A DNA stretch of 64,000 bases from Leuctra nigra (Eukaryota; Arthropoda; Insecta; Plecoptera; Leuctridae). This document shows, one piece after another, positions 1 through 13,700 of the stretch. The stretch spans positions 45,967,941 to 46,031,940 of the forward strand of contig OW203763.1 of assembly GCA_934045905.1 (NCBI GenBank). The letters run 5' to 3'. The number at the start of each line of letters is the position of its first letter. Position 1 is the stretch's first letter. The notes under the pieces were generated by a model that saw only the letters and a program-made list of their open reading frames with translations, did not search any database and was not told the origin of the DNA. The translations under genes and the position numbers were made by a program.

Positions 1-1600
1 ATAATTGTTTTAAAGTTTATACTATGATGGTTCACATAGAGATTTTTTCAATCTCAAATTTGGGTACAATGTTTGGTTTATAATGTTGTGCTTGGCGGCA
101 GTAACTGGGCGAAATGATTTCACGAATTTTAAGTGCGAAAATGTTTCAACAATATATTATTGCTGCGACCTTCTTTTAGATCTCAATCTTTTTAGGGGGA
201 AAGGTGCTTGGCAGTCTATATACAAGTTTTTGTTTTTGTACAACATGTCACATGAGGTGGTAGTTTACAGTAGCTTTCATTGATCATTGAGTGTTACCTA
301 TCATTACATTGTTAACGCCAACAACGTCACTTCTTGTCTAAAAATTTCTGTTTTTCTTCCAATAGTTCCCAAGTTAGTATAACGAAAGGGTCAATTTCTT
401 TTGGTTGAATATGAGTTATCTCAACTTTTAAATTGCTAAAAGTTCACAACTTGTGAATAACGTAAATTGTAGGTGTATTGTTCCGGTGTAGACCGGAATT
501 TGTGCGTCATCTCGTACTACGCATATTAGTTGCCAGTTGGTAAACTGAAAGGTACACGAAAGGTAGATGATTGTAAATGCGTTTCCTTAATTTTAAATTC
601 TTCTAAGTTCACTTTTTTGTGTAATTTAAACTCTATTGGTAAAGCGTTAAGGCTTACAGATGTTTACAGCACATTTTAAATAAAATCCGGATGTGTTTTG
701 GAAGGCAATATAACTTAAAAGGAACTTATTTCATAAGTTAACTTTCCAGTTTCTGGAAACTTTCCAGGTAGGTAACTAACCAGTTCTTTATTTGAACTGG
801 AACTAGTTCCTTTTTTTGAGGAACTAATCCAACACTGCTGTTTAGTGATAGTTCCATAACATGGATTATGCCGCAAATTTTTCCGCCAACAGTTTAAAAA
901 CGTACCAAAGATCACGAGTGGGGTTATGCAGAATATGCATATATAATTTTCTATTATTCATGCTTTGCACGTGACGTCATCTCATTGTTGCGCGGCCATT
1001 TTGGGGATACATGTCGGAACGGCTGTCAATCTGTTGTTCAGTACTTTTTGATATTATTTATGGTTTACCTGTGTAATTGTAAGCTGCAGAAGAAGTTCAT
1101 ATAGGTATAAAACCACTTATTTACAAACTATCTTTGACTATAACCGATAATAATTAGTTTAAATCGAATTGACAGCTATCACCAATATGGCCGAAAATAT
1201 ACTTTTTTACATTGTTGATGTAAAACAAAAGACGCACGTGCAAAGCATGAATTACCTACGGGTGATTTTTTAAATTAGGGGATGTTGGAAGGGATCAAGT
1301 ATCATACGGTATGGGTTATTTCATATAGAATGAGTACACCAAATTTGGTTGAGATCGGTCAAAGGGTGTAGGAGAAAATAAGAACGTTCATACCAAGAAG
1401 CCTTTTCCTTTGTTCATGCGCAGAGAGACACTACTGAAAGTTAAAGGAATTACGGCAAAGGATGTGGCCATTTGATATTGCGGATGTGGCCATTTGATAT
1501 TGCCTTGTTGTGAAAATTGATTTTGAAGATGTCAACCTAGAGTTCCTTTCAGATTAACTAGCTGAGCCACCTGGTGTTTATAGTGCTGGTTGGGAAGGAG
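1..1600. other. Intron 20 sequence, no gene seen
   Basis: AT-rich intronic DNA downstream of exon 20. I searched the minus strand for the rest of the vWFD domain and found none. Short open frames have no recognisable content. Confidence 0.6.
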
Positions 1601-1604
1601 TAGG

Positions 1605-1880
1605 ACGTATCTAGTGGAGCGGTCGCTCCACGCCAGCCAAGTCGTACGGCGCGCACACTCTCAAATAAAGGCTGGAGCAAACCCACTTTTACTGTAAGCA
1701 TCAAAGTGGCATTTTCGGCCTACTGGATCTTAAAATTGGGAAATCTCACATTGTTGCGATATATCTTAATTTCGAGCTATGGCCCACCCTACAACATATA
1801 CCAAATTTGGGAACAATAGGTTACGCCCTTTGCACGCTAGAGGGCCGTGAAAACAGTGTTTTAGGGCGGTTTTCATAGTA
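1605..1880. repeat. Dispersed repeat copy A
   Basis: Shares with 55,432-55,720, in the same orientation, the segments TCTAGTGGAGCGGTCGC, TTTTCGGCCTACTGGATCT, ATCTCACATTGTTG and GAGCTATGGCCCACC. Probably a non-autonomous transposon relic; no ends resolved. Confidence 0.7.
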
Positions 1881-1934
1881 ATAATCAGTAATAATCTCAG
1901 TAGTAGTAGTAGTAGTAGGCTGGAGCTAAAATCC

Positions 1935-2905
1935 GGTAAACAGGCCACAGCCTAAACGGCTGAACCGATTGATCTCACATTTTTACCACGTGTGCACTTT
2001 TGGCGTCTGATTTAACCTTCACCCCATGAATTTTTTGTGCCGCCATTTTGAAACCGGAAGTGACGTCATATCTCAACAACGGCTAGACCGATTGGAACGA
2101 AAATAGCGCCAAACGATTCGGACGGTCATCTATATGGATAATCAATAGCAACAGACTAAAATTTATGTTAACGAAACCGGAAATGACGTCATGAAATTTA
2201 ATTCATCGATTGGCATTTCGGCAACAAATTTGATCCAATTATTTTGATACTTATGTAACGTATGTTCTTTTGTGATATTATTTGACTTGATATAAAACCA
2301 GCCGGAAGCCGCCATTTTGAAACCAGAAATGACATCATATCTTAATAACGTCTTAATAGATTTAAACGAAACCAACGCTAAACAATTTAGACGGTCAACT
2401 TTATGTATTATCATCAATAATATTTGCAGTTTCCCATACTGAAACCGGAAATGACGTCACACATTTTAAAAATCGCACAAATTTACATTTTGATGCAATA
2501 AATATACTATTTGAGACTGCTTATAATAAAATGAAATCATGTTTAAATTATAATTCAAGAGGTCAGTGATTTCAGCAGCCATTTTGAAATCGGAAGAAAC
2601 GACGTAATATCTCGAAAACTGGTTGACAGATCGGTATGAAACTAGTGCCAAACGATTCGGAAGGACATCTCTATGGAATAGGAACAGTCAAACTAGAATT
2701 TTCCTATTTATGAGGCCGGAAATGACGTCATTCAAATTTATAAATCATTATAATCCCCTCCTATACAATAAATACATATTCAGAAAGCTAAAAATGATAC
2801 ACATCATTTATAGTTATAAATTCTATGTGACAGTGCAGAAAGTTCAGCGGCCATTTTGAAAACCGACGTGTTGCCATATCTCGGAACTGGGTTGACCGAT
2901 TGGAA
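1935..2905. repeat. Diverged tandem repeats, period about 270 bp
   Basis: At least four units, each with GCCATTTTGAAACCGGAAGTGACGTCATATCTC-like sequence (near 2,041, 2,311, 2,577 and 2,850) and a following ACGGCT.GACCGATTGGAACGAAA segment. Spacings are about 270, 266 and 273 bp. The same family occurs in the arms of the foldback at 41.3-43.3 kb. Confidence 0.85.
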
Positions 2906-3035
2906 TGAAACCTTTGTTTTTTTCATGAGAATAACCAAATTGTAAAGGGTAATTTTTTTTAAAGGATTTAGTAATTGTTCATGTGATATGTGTCACACGT
3001 AAGTTGTAAGAATAAACTAAAAAAAGTAGTGATAT

Positions 3036-3434
3036 CCCCATAAAAAACACTCCGTGTAAAAATACCAGCCAAGTCTCTTCAACTTAAAAAAAATAATGAA
3101 ATCTAAAAATTCTGCACTGAAAAGTAGTGATATCAAAAAATTAGCCAAGTCAAAACTTTATTTGAAAATCAAAAAATACTTGGCGCATCGTTTTTTTAGG
3201 GCATTATAGGTATACTATGTATATGTATATTTCATGTATAATTTATAATTGGCTTATACTTCCAAGCTATTTATGTACACGATGCGCCAAGTATTTTTTG
3301 ATTTTCAAATAAAGTTTTGACTTGGCTAATTTTTTGATATCACTACTTTTCAGTGCAGAATTTTTAGATTTCATTATTTTTTTTAAGTTGAAGAGACTTG
3401 GCTGGTATTTTTACACGGAGTGTTTTTTATGGGG
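3036..3434. mobile_element. Near-perfect foldback element (long palindrome)
   Basis: Left arm 3,036-3,191 (from CCCCATAAAAAACACTCCG to CTTGGCGCATCG) is repeated almost without mismatch as inverted right arm 3,280-3,434, around an 88-bp spacer. About 155-bp arms, no coding capacity: a snapback MITE. The high arm identity indicates a recent insertion or gene conversion between arms. Confidence 0.85.
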
Positions 3435-5095
3435 TATCATTAACAGTCACAAAACACACCAACACACGAACAAACCAACAAAGAACGGTCAACCTGATTG
3501 TACCTGACTGATTGCCAAGATACCCGAGAAGCTAAAGCACTATTTTTGCCGGAGAACAGACGCATAATCCTTGATCACACGCTTATAAATTCCCTAAGGT
3601 GTCTACCGCTTACATCGGTATGTACCTACGAGGGACAATCAATTAAAAATCAATGTACCTACACATATTTTGTTTAAATCTCACTAAATGATAATTAACA
3701 TAAAAAATCTCAAATGATTAAAAAAAAATATTTATAAATATATGATAACAATGAGAAAAAATGGTAACACGGAGCGTATTTTATCTCCTCGGTCCCATTC
3801 AGTGCGTACCTATACATTTAAAAAAATCTGTTTCTCGTCAAGACTCAAGTGAAAAAAACATTGTTTAAAATATGACTTTATCCAACACGTCATGTAATAT
3901 ACAAGCTAATGTTCAAATTCTTTTAAAAAGTACCAAATATAGTTATGAATGTAATTTATGAATAAGATTTTTTTATTTCATTTTGAATGAAATGGCTTTA
4001 AATAAAAGTCCTTTACGATTACTAATTTTACCCTGGGGACGTCTTCGAACGAGTCGTGTGCTTACTCATTGTCTTGAAGTATACAATTTTACAATAAATA
4101 GTGTGAAAATAAGTTATTTGAAAATACAATTGTGCTAGAAGACAGCCTCCTACTGCAGCAGAATCTATTATGTTATATTCCAAAACAAGTGTCATCTACG
4201 TACATTTGTATTCGTTTAAAAGTGTCAAGACAACATAGGAAACCAAACCTCTGATACGCTCACAACACAACCCCCACCCCTAATCCACCAGCCACTGAAT
4301 AGATCTGAATGTGAATTGTTTATTCTCCAAGCAATGACGATTCACGATATTAAATGACCTTTTATTGTTGTTGTTTATTGATTATGGTGTGTGTGTGGGG
4401 GGGGGGGGGAGGGGGTGTATGTGTTTATTACGCATAGATCTTACAATCAATTAGTCTACCGGTCTTTATTCCTGATAGTGATGGCATATTGTTGATGCAT
4501 CTAATTGATTTATTGTTTGTTTTGATATTTTAGACAGTATGAATTATTTCGTGCATTAGGTATTCTTTTAAAAATGCCATTGCATAATTGACCATGTTTG
4601 TAAACACCTTTCGCACAAGGCATTCGATTGGCGTCAGAATACCATTGTTCATTGTGCGTAGTTAATCTATTATTCTTTATTCTACACAAAACGAAGTTTC
4701 CATACTCTCGAAACTGAAATAAATTTAGATATTATAATATTCATACGTGAAGTAGTAGAAATAAAGATGTCATTATGGAACGGAATCGATGTCTGTTATT
4801 CGTTTGTATTATTGTCCCAATACTTGAATATCCATAAATACTATCCAAACTAGTTTTCTCAAATGGTTGATACTACGTCATATTCTGTCGTCATATTGAG
4901 GTACCTATATTTGAGGTTTGAATCTTTCAATGTGACAAAATTATGAAGTGCATAATGAATTCTTCTATGAACAGCACAATTAGTCGACAAATATCTATCG
5001 AGACGCAGTCTGCTGCCGATTTCTATAACAAGCAAATGGGCGAAGATTTCAACATGCAGTAAGTTAGTAGATGAAGGGGAAGAGCGGAACGCTTA
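3435..5095. other. Intron 20 sequence, no gene seen
   Basis: AT-rich, without recognised repeats apart from the simple G run. No coding signal. Confidence 0.6.
4389..4414. repeat. TG/G low-complexity run
   Basis: GTGTGTGTGGG followed by a G run; simple sequence. Confidence 0.8.
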
Positions 5096-5374
5096 ATATT
5101 GATAAATTTTCCACTTCCGGTTTGAAATTTTTGTTTTTTCTTGAAGTGGAGTGTCTAGCAATACATTGTCTTTAATGTTGCCAAATTTCAAAACTGTCGA
5201 TGGACCCGTTTGACTTTTGAAAAAAATTAAAATTTAAAATTGGATAAATTCACTTCCGGTCAAAATATTTCAGATTTTCTTTCAGAAGTACGCGTGAGAA
5301 GGGGGACTCTATGTGTCTACCAAATTTCAACTCTCTAGACCAAACCGTGCAATCTGTAGAAAAGGGCAAGCAAA

Positions 5375-5408
5375 ACGACGTGCCTAGCCAGCCAGCCAGC
5401 CAGCCAAC
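5375..5408. repeat. Short GCCA microsatellite in a repeat-derived stretch
   Basis: AGCCAGCCAGCCAGCCAGCCA lies in a stretch (5,100-5,470) that contains two CACTTCCGG words resembling those of the 270-bp family. No coding signal. Confidence 0.6.
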
Positions 5409-5848
5409 ATGAAAGTCAATCCTTGCATGTTTGAGGCCCAAAATTCACCCCGAAGGGATGAACGCAGCACTTTGATATTTGGTTAGGTGTTGTCAGGTGG
5501 CTAAATATACCCGATAACCATGATTTTCAACTTTCATTTCTCACTGCATGTATGCCTGTCGACACCTCGTTTCGACCACTTAAGCCGTTGCGGTATAAGT
5601 CTCTGGTAGTAGCTCGCACGTTGTATTAGAGCGGTGCTTGGCAGCGTCGAGCTAACGCCCGACTAGATTACCATTCTCAATCTCAAGTTATAGCGTACTC
5701 ACTCATATACAATATGCGGAATATAATGTACTCATTTTAACAACAGGCATCGGTGTATATCAGTTGTAAATTGTAATCATGTTCATTTTATTTCACAATG
5801 CAAGGAATTTACTGAATACGTCAAATTATTTTGAATAAGAAATATAAT

Positions 5849-6356
5849 CAGTGTCGTAGCGTAACTTCAGATTTCGGCGAACCCCACCACCTGATATTTT
5901 TCAGGACCCCCATCTTTTTAGTATCCTATACCTACCGTAAACAATCTGTTATAATGTGTGTATCCTTTTGTGTCAATTTTGAATTCGCATGACACATTTT
6001 CAATGGTGTAGGTATAATAGAAGAAGGTAAAATAATATAGCATCAGAACCGAATTGAGTCTGGAGGAGGGTCTCGAAACATTACGCGGGTCTGCACCGTG
6101 GAGGCCCTGAAAGTAACTTGAATTTCCCCATAGAATTAAGTACATTTGAACGCGATTCCAATAACATGGTTATGATCAATTTGATAACTTAAATTCTTTT
6201 AATTGCTACTAAGAATGTTTATTAGCTACTATAGCTTATCAATATGATTTACTTTTGTGGTATTCATTCAATTCAAATTTTAGGCCTCTCCGCCCCCCCC
6301 CCAGACATGGGACCCCCGCAATGGCGGGGGGTGCAACGTCGAAGTTACGCCAGTGA
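5849..6356. mobile_element. MITE-like element with CACTGGCGTAACTTC ends
   Basis: Left CAGTGTCGTAGCGTAACTTC and right GAAGTTACGCCAGTG are imperfect inverted repeats about 500 bp apart. A related half-copy (CACTGGCGTAACTTTGATA) occurs near 13,972. No ORF of interest. Confidence 0.55.
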
Positions 6357-6486
6357 ATATACAAATTATTAAATAAACTGGTATACGAGTTCTGTATAGA
6401 TATAAATCAAAAATCTCACTCAACAAATTTCCATGGAAGAGAGTAAATGGTAATTCTATTACCGGGGGTGTATAGTAAGATGTTAC

Positions 6487-6717
6487 CTGGATGAGTACAG
6501 TCTCGTTGTTGTAGATTAACTCTAGATTGTGTTCTGGCAAGAACATCTTCACAGCCCCGTCAACACTGGGATACATCTTGATCAGCAACGCTTCCGCCTG
6601 ATCCTTGAGGACCACCACATCGCTGTCGCTCATGGAGATGGCTTTCTTATTCACAGAGACATTAGACGCAGACATCAAGTTGACCACTTTGTAGTTGTCC
6701 ACGTTCACCTCCACTTC
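6487..6717 (-). CDS. Vg: Vitellogenin exon 20; acceptor end lies in a 71-bp array
   Basis: Residues about 1538-1614 (77 codons, phase 0). Encodes EVEVNVDNYKVVNLMSASN, then DGAVKMFLPEHNLELIYN, ending ETVLIQ|GTAACATC. The K.FLPE..LE..YN pattern is the middle of the vWFD domain; the expected GLCG follows in a later exon outside the window. Acceptor CATGTTCAG|GAAG is the last of about 28 tandem copies; the first 30 exonic nt are part of the repeat. Confidence 0.92.
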
Positions 6718-9700
6718 CTGAACATGAGGATACATTCACTTAGTACATGTGAGGATACTTTGTAGTTGTCCACGTTCACCTCCACTTCCTGAACATGAGG
6801 ATACATTGACTAAGTACATGTGAGGATACTTTGTAGTTGTCCACGTTCACCTCCACTTCCTGAACATGAGGATACATTCACTTAGTACATGTGAGGATAC
6901 TTTGTAGTTGTCCACGTTCACCTCCACTTCCTGAACATGAGTATACATTGACTAAGTACATGTGAGGATACTTTGTAGTTGTCCACGTTCACCTCCACTT
7001 CCTGAACATGAGGATACATTCACTTAGTACATGTGAGGATACTTTGTAGTTGTCCACGTTCACCTCCACTTCCTGAACATGAGGATACATTGAGTTAGTA
7101 CATGTGAGGATACTTTGTAGTTGTCCACGTTCACCTCCACTTCCTGAACATGAGGATACATTCACTTAGTACATGTGAGGATACTTTGTAGTTGTCCACG
7201 TTCACCTCCACTTCCTGAACATGAGGATACATTCACTTAGTACATGTGAGGATACTTTGTAGTTGTCCACGTTCACCTCCACTTCCTGAACATGAGGATA
7301 CATTGTGTTAGTACATGTGAGGATACTTTGTAGTTGTCCACGTTCACCTCCACTTCCTGAACATGAGTATACATTGAGTCAGTACATGTGAGGATACTTT
7401 GTAGTTGTCCACGTTCACCTCCACTTCCTGAACATGAGGATACATTCACTTAGTACATGTGAGGATACTTTGTAGTTGTCCACGTTCACCTCCACTTCCT
7501 GAACATGAGGATACATTGAGTTAGTACATGTGAGGATACTTTGTAGTTGTCCACGTTCACCTCCACTTCCTGAACATGAGGATACATTGACTAAGTACAT
7601 GTGAGGATACTTTGTAGTTGTCCACGTTCACCTCCACTTCCTGAACATGAGGATACATTGAGTTAGTTAATGTGAGGATACTTTGTAGTTGTCCACGTTC
7701 ACCTCCACTTCCTGAACATGAGGATACATTGAGTTAGTACATGTGAGGATACTTTGTAGTTGTCCACGTTCACCTCCACTTCTTGAACATGAGGATTTAT
7801 TGAGTTAGTACATGTTAGGATACTTTGTAGTTGTCCACGTTCACCTCCACTTCCTGAACATGAGGATACATTGAGTTAGTACATGTGAGGATACTTTGTA
7901 GTTGTCCACGTTCACCTCCACTTCCTGAACATGAGGATACATTGAGTTAGTACATGTGAGGATACTTTGTAGTTGTCCACGTTCACCTCCACTTCTTGAA
8001 CATGAGGATTTATTGAGTTAGTACATGTTAGGATACTTTGTAGTTGTCCACGTTCACCTCCTCTTCCTGAACATGAGGATACATTGAGTTAGTACATGTG
8101 AGGATACTTTGTAGTTGTCCACGTTCATCTCCACTTCCTGAACATGAGGATACATTGAGTTAGTACATGTGAGGATACTTTGTAGTTGTCCACGTTCACC
8201 TCCACTTCTTGAACATGAGGATTTATTGAGTTAGTACATGTTAGGATACTTTGTAGTTGTCCACGTTCACCTCCACTTCCTGAACATGAGGATACATTGA
8301 GTTAGTACATGTGAGGATACTTTGTAGTTGTCCACGTTCACCTCCACTTCCTGAACATGAGGATACATTGACTTAGTACATGTGAGGATACTTTGTAGTT
8401 GTCCACGTTTACCTCCACTTCCTGAACATGAGGATACATTGACTAAGTACATGTGAGGATACTTTGTAGTTGTCCACGTTCACCTCCACTTCCTGAACAT
8501 GAGGATACATTCACTTAGTACATGTGAGGATACTTTGTAGTTGTCCACGTTCACCTCCACTTCCTGAACATGAGGATACATTGAGTTAGTACATGTGAGG
8601 ATACTTTGTAGTTGTCCACGTTTACCTCCACTTCCTGAACATGAGGATACATTGACTTAGTACATGTGAGGATACTTGGTAGTTGTCCACGTTCACCTCC
8701 ACTTCCTGATTGTTTTGTTACACACGGCTGCATTGTTATAAGTAATGAACTATCTCTCAAACTGTGGTTAGGGCTTGATAGATATCACAATTGGTGGCAC
8801 GGGTTGGTACTGTATTCACTGATATCAGCGATTTCATGATTTTAAATAATACTCTATCACAATGCCCAATACAATGAAAAGTTATCAGTTAATTGCGGAT
8901 TAGGTGTTAGCATATTGCGTTGTTTTATTATTGTAATTAAGAGAAAAGAAGTCATGTCGGTTTGCCGCCATAGGATTCCGATTTAGAAAAACTACACACT
9001 TTTGTATCCATGTCGTGTATTTAAAAGTAGTTCAACACATATTCATATTTTTTATATAAGGTCCTTGGTTAAAATAAGGCCCGGTGGGAACAAGGTCCAC
9101 TCTTACTATCTCAGAGGTTTAATATCGGTCGCACAATTTATCATTCCTGGATTGTTAAATGCCACTAGTGTGGTGTATTAGCAAAGTTTTGACTTTAATA
9201 TAACGTCCAATGATGCATTTTCTACACCTCTCTTCTTATTGAAAAGCAATGAGTACTTTCCTCTTGTCATTGAAACACAGTAATACGTTTGTATCCTATT
9301 TATATATATTAACTAATAAGTTTTCTTTAATATCAATACGTTTAAGGTGGTATCAGGGTAAAATACGTAGTCAGAGACCTCTCTTTAATTATTCCATAGA
9401 CTAAATAGGCAGTTATTTAGTCTATGATGATACCCAACGGCTGGTGTATTGAGGCTGCATATTATACCGTTTGTATCCAAACGCCCAGATTTCCTATCCT
9501 TTTATCATTGTGACGTTATCACCTGGGCGTGACCTTGAGTCCAATCTCGTCGAAGAAGTGGAATATCATACATGATCTTAAGAAGTGCAGATAATGTGAG
9601 AGGATCTGTTGAGAGAGATCTTACCAAGTGATGGTCATTTCTTCTGGCCAGCACCACGAAGCGACTCTTGCCAGACACGTCCTTGGTCAACACATGCCAG

Positions 9701-10722
9701 CAGTTGCTGATGTTGTATTTCAAGAGGACCTCATCGTACGTCACCACTTGGTTCAGCGACACTCCGCAATAACCTCAAACATAACCATACAAGTTACACT
9801 CAGGTCGTATTTGAAACATTTCAAAAGAAATAAGACTTCTGGGCCTCAATAATCGGTAGTTACCTAATCTGCCCACCAACCTAGCCAGCATGAAATCTGT
9901 TTCTAGTAAGGTTGCCAGGAAACCCGTGTCGGATTCTCCGGGATTGTTTGGGATTCTCTTCCTTGGCCCGGAATTTGCAAGTATCATTCCTGGACAGCAA
10001 TAGTCCAGAAAATCTGAATCTAGTACTTTCAAACTAAATGTTCAAAATAACTACCAATAGGCAATATATATTATTTACCTATATGTTATCAAAATAGCTT
10101 AAATTTTAAGTAAAAAGTTAAAATAATTGTCTCTAATTAATTCTTGAAATTCAACATATCAACATTCCGTCTTCTGTCCCGGATTACACACTTTGAAAGT
10201 AAATCGATGCCCCAGAATTACAAGGTTCTATCTGCCACCAATGGTTCTGTGATATGAAGGATTGAAAATTTACGAGAACTCGTATGAGTAAATTTAAGTC
10301 TTGAAACACACACATTCTGATCAATTAAATATGTATATTATTCTGCTGATAGAATCAGTAGGATGTAAATAACATAAAATATATATAATAACACAATTAA
10401 AATATTTGAATATCTGTATGGAACTTTGTTATACACTGAACTTCTCTCCATGTTACAGAATCACAAGGTTCTATCTGCTTTAGCATTGTACTTCCATAAG
10501 AAATGAGCATGGAAATTATCATTTTTAAGTACCTTTATAAAAAAAAGTATAAAGTACACAGTTTTAAAGCTCAAAGTTTCAAAGTATGAAGTTACAAAAG
10601 TATAAAAATCTGTGAATCTTTTCCCCAGAAAATAGGAATGCATTCCTAGGTAGGAATGCTAGGTAGGTAGGGGTTCACCCTACTCCTACTGTCAGCAAAT
10701 GCACAGTGTGTGTTTGAAATAA

Positions 10723-10765
<43 letters not shown>

Positions 10766-13700
10766 GTAAATATCAATTTTTATATACAATAAATACCATC
10801 AGGCAAATAAAATATGTTTTTAAAAATATTATTGTTTTTGCAAATAATGCAAATTGCAAACGAATTTCTTGAAATTTTGTGCTCCAAATGCCACAAGACT
10901 TAGGTACGTTCCCTTGACCTTTATGTCATACTGGAAGTTTAAGGTTAGGGTTATGTATCAACTGCTGGGTATTTTTACAAGCACTTACGATTGGTTATTT
11001 ATAAAGGGTCCCATCATTAGAACGTTCATCTTCTTCATCGGATAAATGAGGCTGATACTCACTGTCAGCCTCAGAGTCCGAAAAATCATTTTTGTCTCAC
11101 AAACTACGAGCGTAGGAGCCATCAAAAATGCGCCCATCTGATTGTTTATTTACCAAGGTACTGAAGATGACAACACGTGCGTGTACGCATAGAACACCAT
11201 CATAGAAACTTCATATTTGTTATTGTAGTTACTATTTGTATTTGTATTTGTTTATTTGTAACCTTTGACTCTCTTCCGAGGAAATTGGTACATTCATGTT
11301 ATATATTCTATATATATGACACTCTTATTGAGCGAGAGTAGCGAGCGTCTCCACTTGAAACTTACGGCTCGAATCTCTGTTTTTTTTTGTTTTTTTTTTG
11401 TCTGTGTGTGCATCTGGCGTTTCCTGCCGAACGAAGTACGAAACTAAAATACGAAATGTCCTTGGTCTTTTAAGCTAGAAAACCCAACAGAAGTGATATA
11501 TATTTCTGAGAAAAATACAGATAAAACCTTGTAATTCCGAAATCATCAGCTCAAGCTTAGATAGAACTATGTAATTTGTTTAATTGTTAAATATTTAGCC
11601 ACAATAGAGCGTTTCTAGTAGCATTAAACAATTATATATGCAATGAAAACCCCAAAAATTTCAATTTTGTCAGATAGAACCTTGTAATTCTAGGGCAACA
11701 AAATGAAGACTTGGGGAACGAAAATTATCTGCTGATTCCAGCGATACCAATAATGCAATAACTTAAAATAAATCACTTAGGTCACATAGGTCACATATAG
11801 CACTTAGGGCACTTAGAGCACTTTAGGGCACTGCTCTGCAACTAAGCCAAAGCGACCAACGTGGTTTTGATTCAAGGCATAAGAACGGGTAAGGATGGAC
11901 GGTGCGAAGGAGCATGTGCATGGTTTTTAGCAGGAAACCTTCCCAACATTTACCTCTCGACTGAGAGAAACCCCACATAATCCTCAGTCAGGAAGGACGG
12001 CCTTGGAATCGACCCAGGGACTTCCGGAGTTATAGAACTGACCGACCCAAACATTTCAGATGGAAGCAATAGTTCATTCTTTGTTTCAATGCGGGATAAT
12101 GGTTTGGGGTAATTCTTTAAATGTTCACAACTATTTAAAACAGAAATAATTGGTGCAATAAGGTTGAAACTTCCCAATGCATGAAGATCATAATGCATGT
12201 CAGTGTGTATCAAGTGTTCATTTCCTCCTCCACAACTCTGTGACAGAAAAACCAAATGCTCCAAGAAACAGGTCCAACTCATTTTCAAAGTGTCTATAAA
12301 ATAAGTGTATAAATACACTAGTTTAGTATAAATAGTAAATAAGTGTAGGTATTAAGTTATTAACAATAGTGGTGACACTCAAATGTTATGTTTCTTAGGT
12401 TAGCATTATTTATAAGTATTTTTGCAAGAAACACATCTTCTATTCATTCTGGACAATTATTTTCATGATGCAATATAATTTTTTTGTATTGTGACATTTT
12501 GTCCCAACCTGTTTTAAAAAGTACAATTGTAATTCTACACATTACACACTGACACACCTACACATTTTCAATGTATTCAATAAGGAAATAAAAAAATACT
12601 ATCAAACTATTCTATAGTGTCTCGGGTGATAAATTGTTGGGGATGCTCAATTAGTCCTGGTTTACTAACAGCTAGCTCACTTTTAGTTCGAATTCAAAAT
12701 ATATTATACCACGGTGGATTATACTAATATCTACACTGGTACAACTAAAAATGACCGCTCAATAAATCTGATTGACTGAAAAATGTTAGATCGCACCATC
12801 AGAAGTCCGTCTAAGCGATCTCCTTGTCTCACTCTAGTAGGTGACCTCTCATTTCAATGAATGATAATAACAAGCAGCAGTCATTCAAATTTGTTCACCG
12901 ATCATTTTTTATTTGACCAAGTGTACCTGTTGATAACGGATCATCAATCACAAACTATAAACAACAACATAAGCTATAAGACTGCATTATAGTGATTCTA
13001 TTCTTGACTCAAGTTTCCGAGCTGCCCTCATTCGAGAGTCAAACTGAAAGTTTCACTTTTCATCCTTATTTTTCCTTACATCATGGCCATAGGCTAGGTG
13101 CAGAACAGTGATCCGTTAAATAGGCAGTATCTATTTAAAGTTTTGAGTATCCATGGTCTGCTTGTGAGATGATGGATGAATAAGGGTGCATATTAGTTGG
13201 GATTTGAAACAATGGCTCATCCCTCATCTATCCCGTGACATTGATTGCATCAGGAGGATCTTGAAGGGAATAATAATTGACTGGAAGAAGAGATGTAATG
13301 TAACGAGGTGGATTGCATTGAGCAGTTTATTGCTCCGCAGTTAAACGTCAGGCATTATGTCCCTGGAATATAAACATTTAATCACTTCATAAATTAAGAT
13401 CATAATGTACATTTAATAAAAGGTTCAATAAAAGTAAAGATAAAATGTACGGTTGTATTATATTTCAGTGATAAATTTCAACTGTGCTTACAAGTGTATA
13501 AGCGCTTGATATTTCAATATGAATTTGTCAAGAATACATTTGATTTGATTCGAATAGGAACATCTTCATTCCACTTTATGATGCAGATGCAAATGTCTCT
13601 CCAACTCCGAGTGATATGTTATTATAATATAGTATTTAACGTCGCACGGTTATACAACTTGGCTAATGACGATTGAATGAAAGGTAATAATGATTATGAA

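Noticed and set aside
6529..6765. 78-codon plus-strand frame over exon 20
   Set aside because: Antisense shadow of vitellogenin exon 20, which has clear vWFD words and splice sites on the minus strand.
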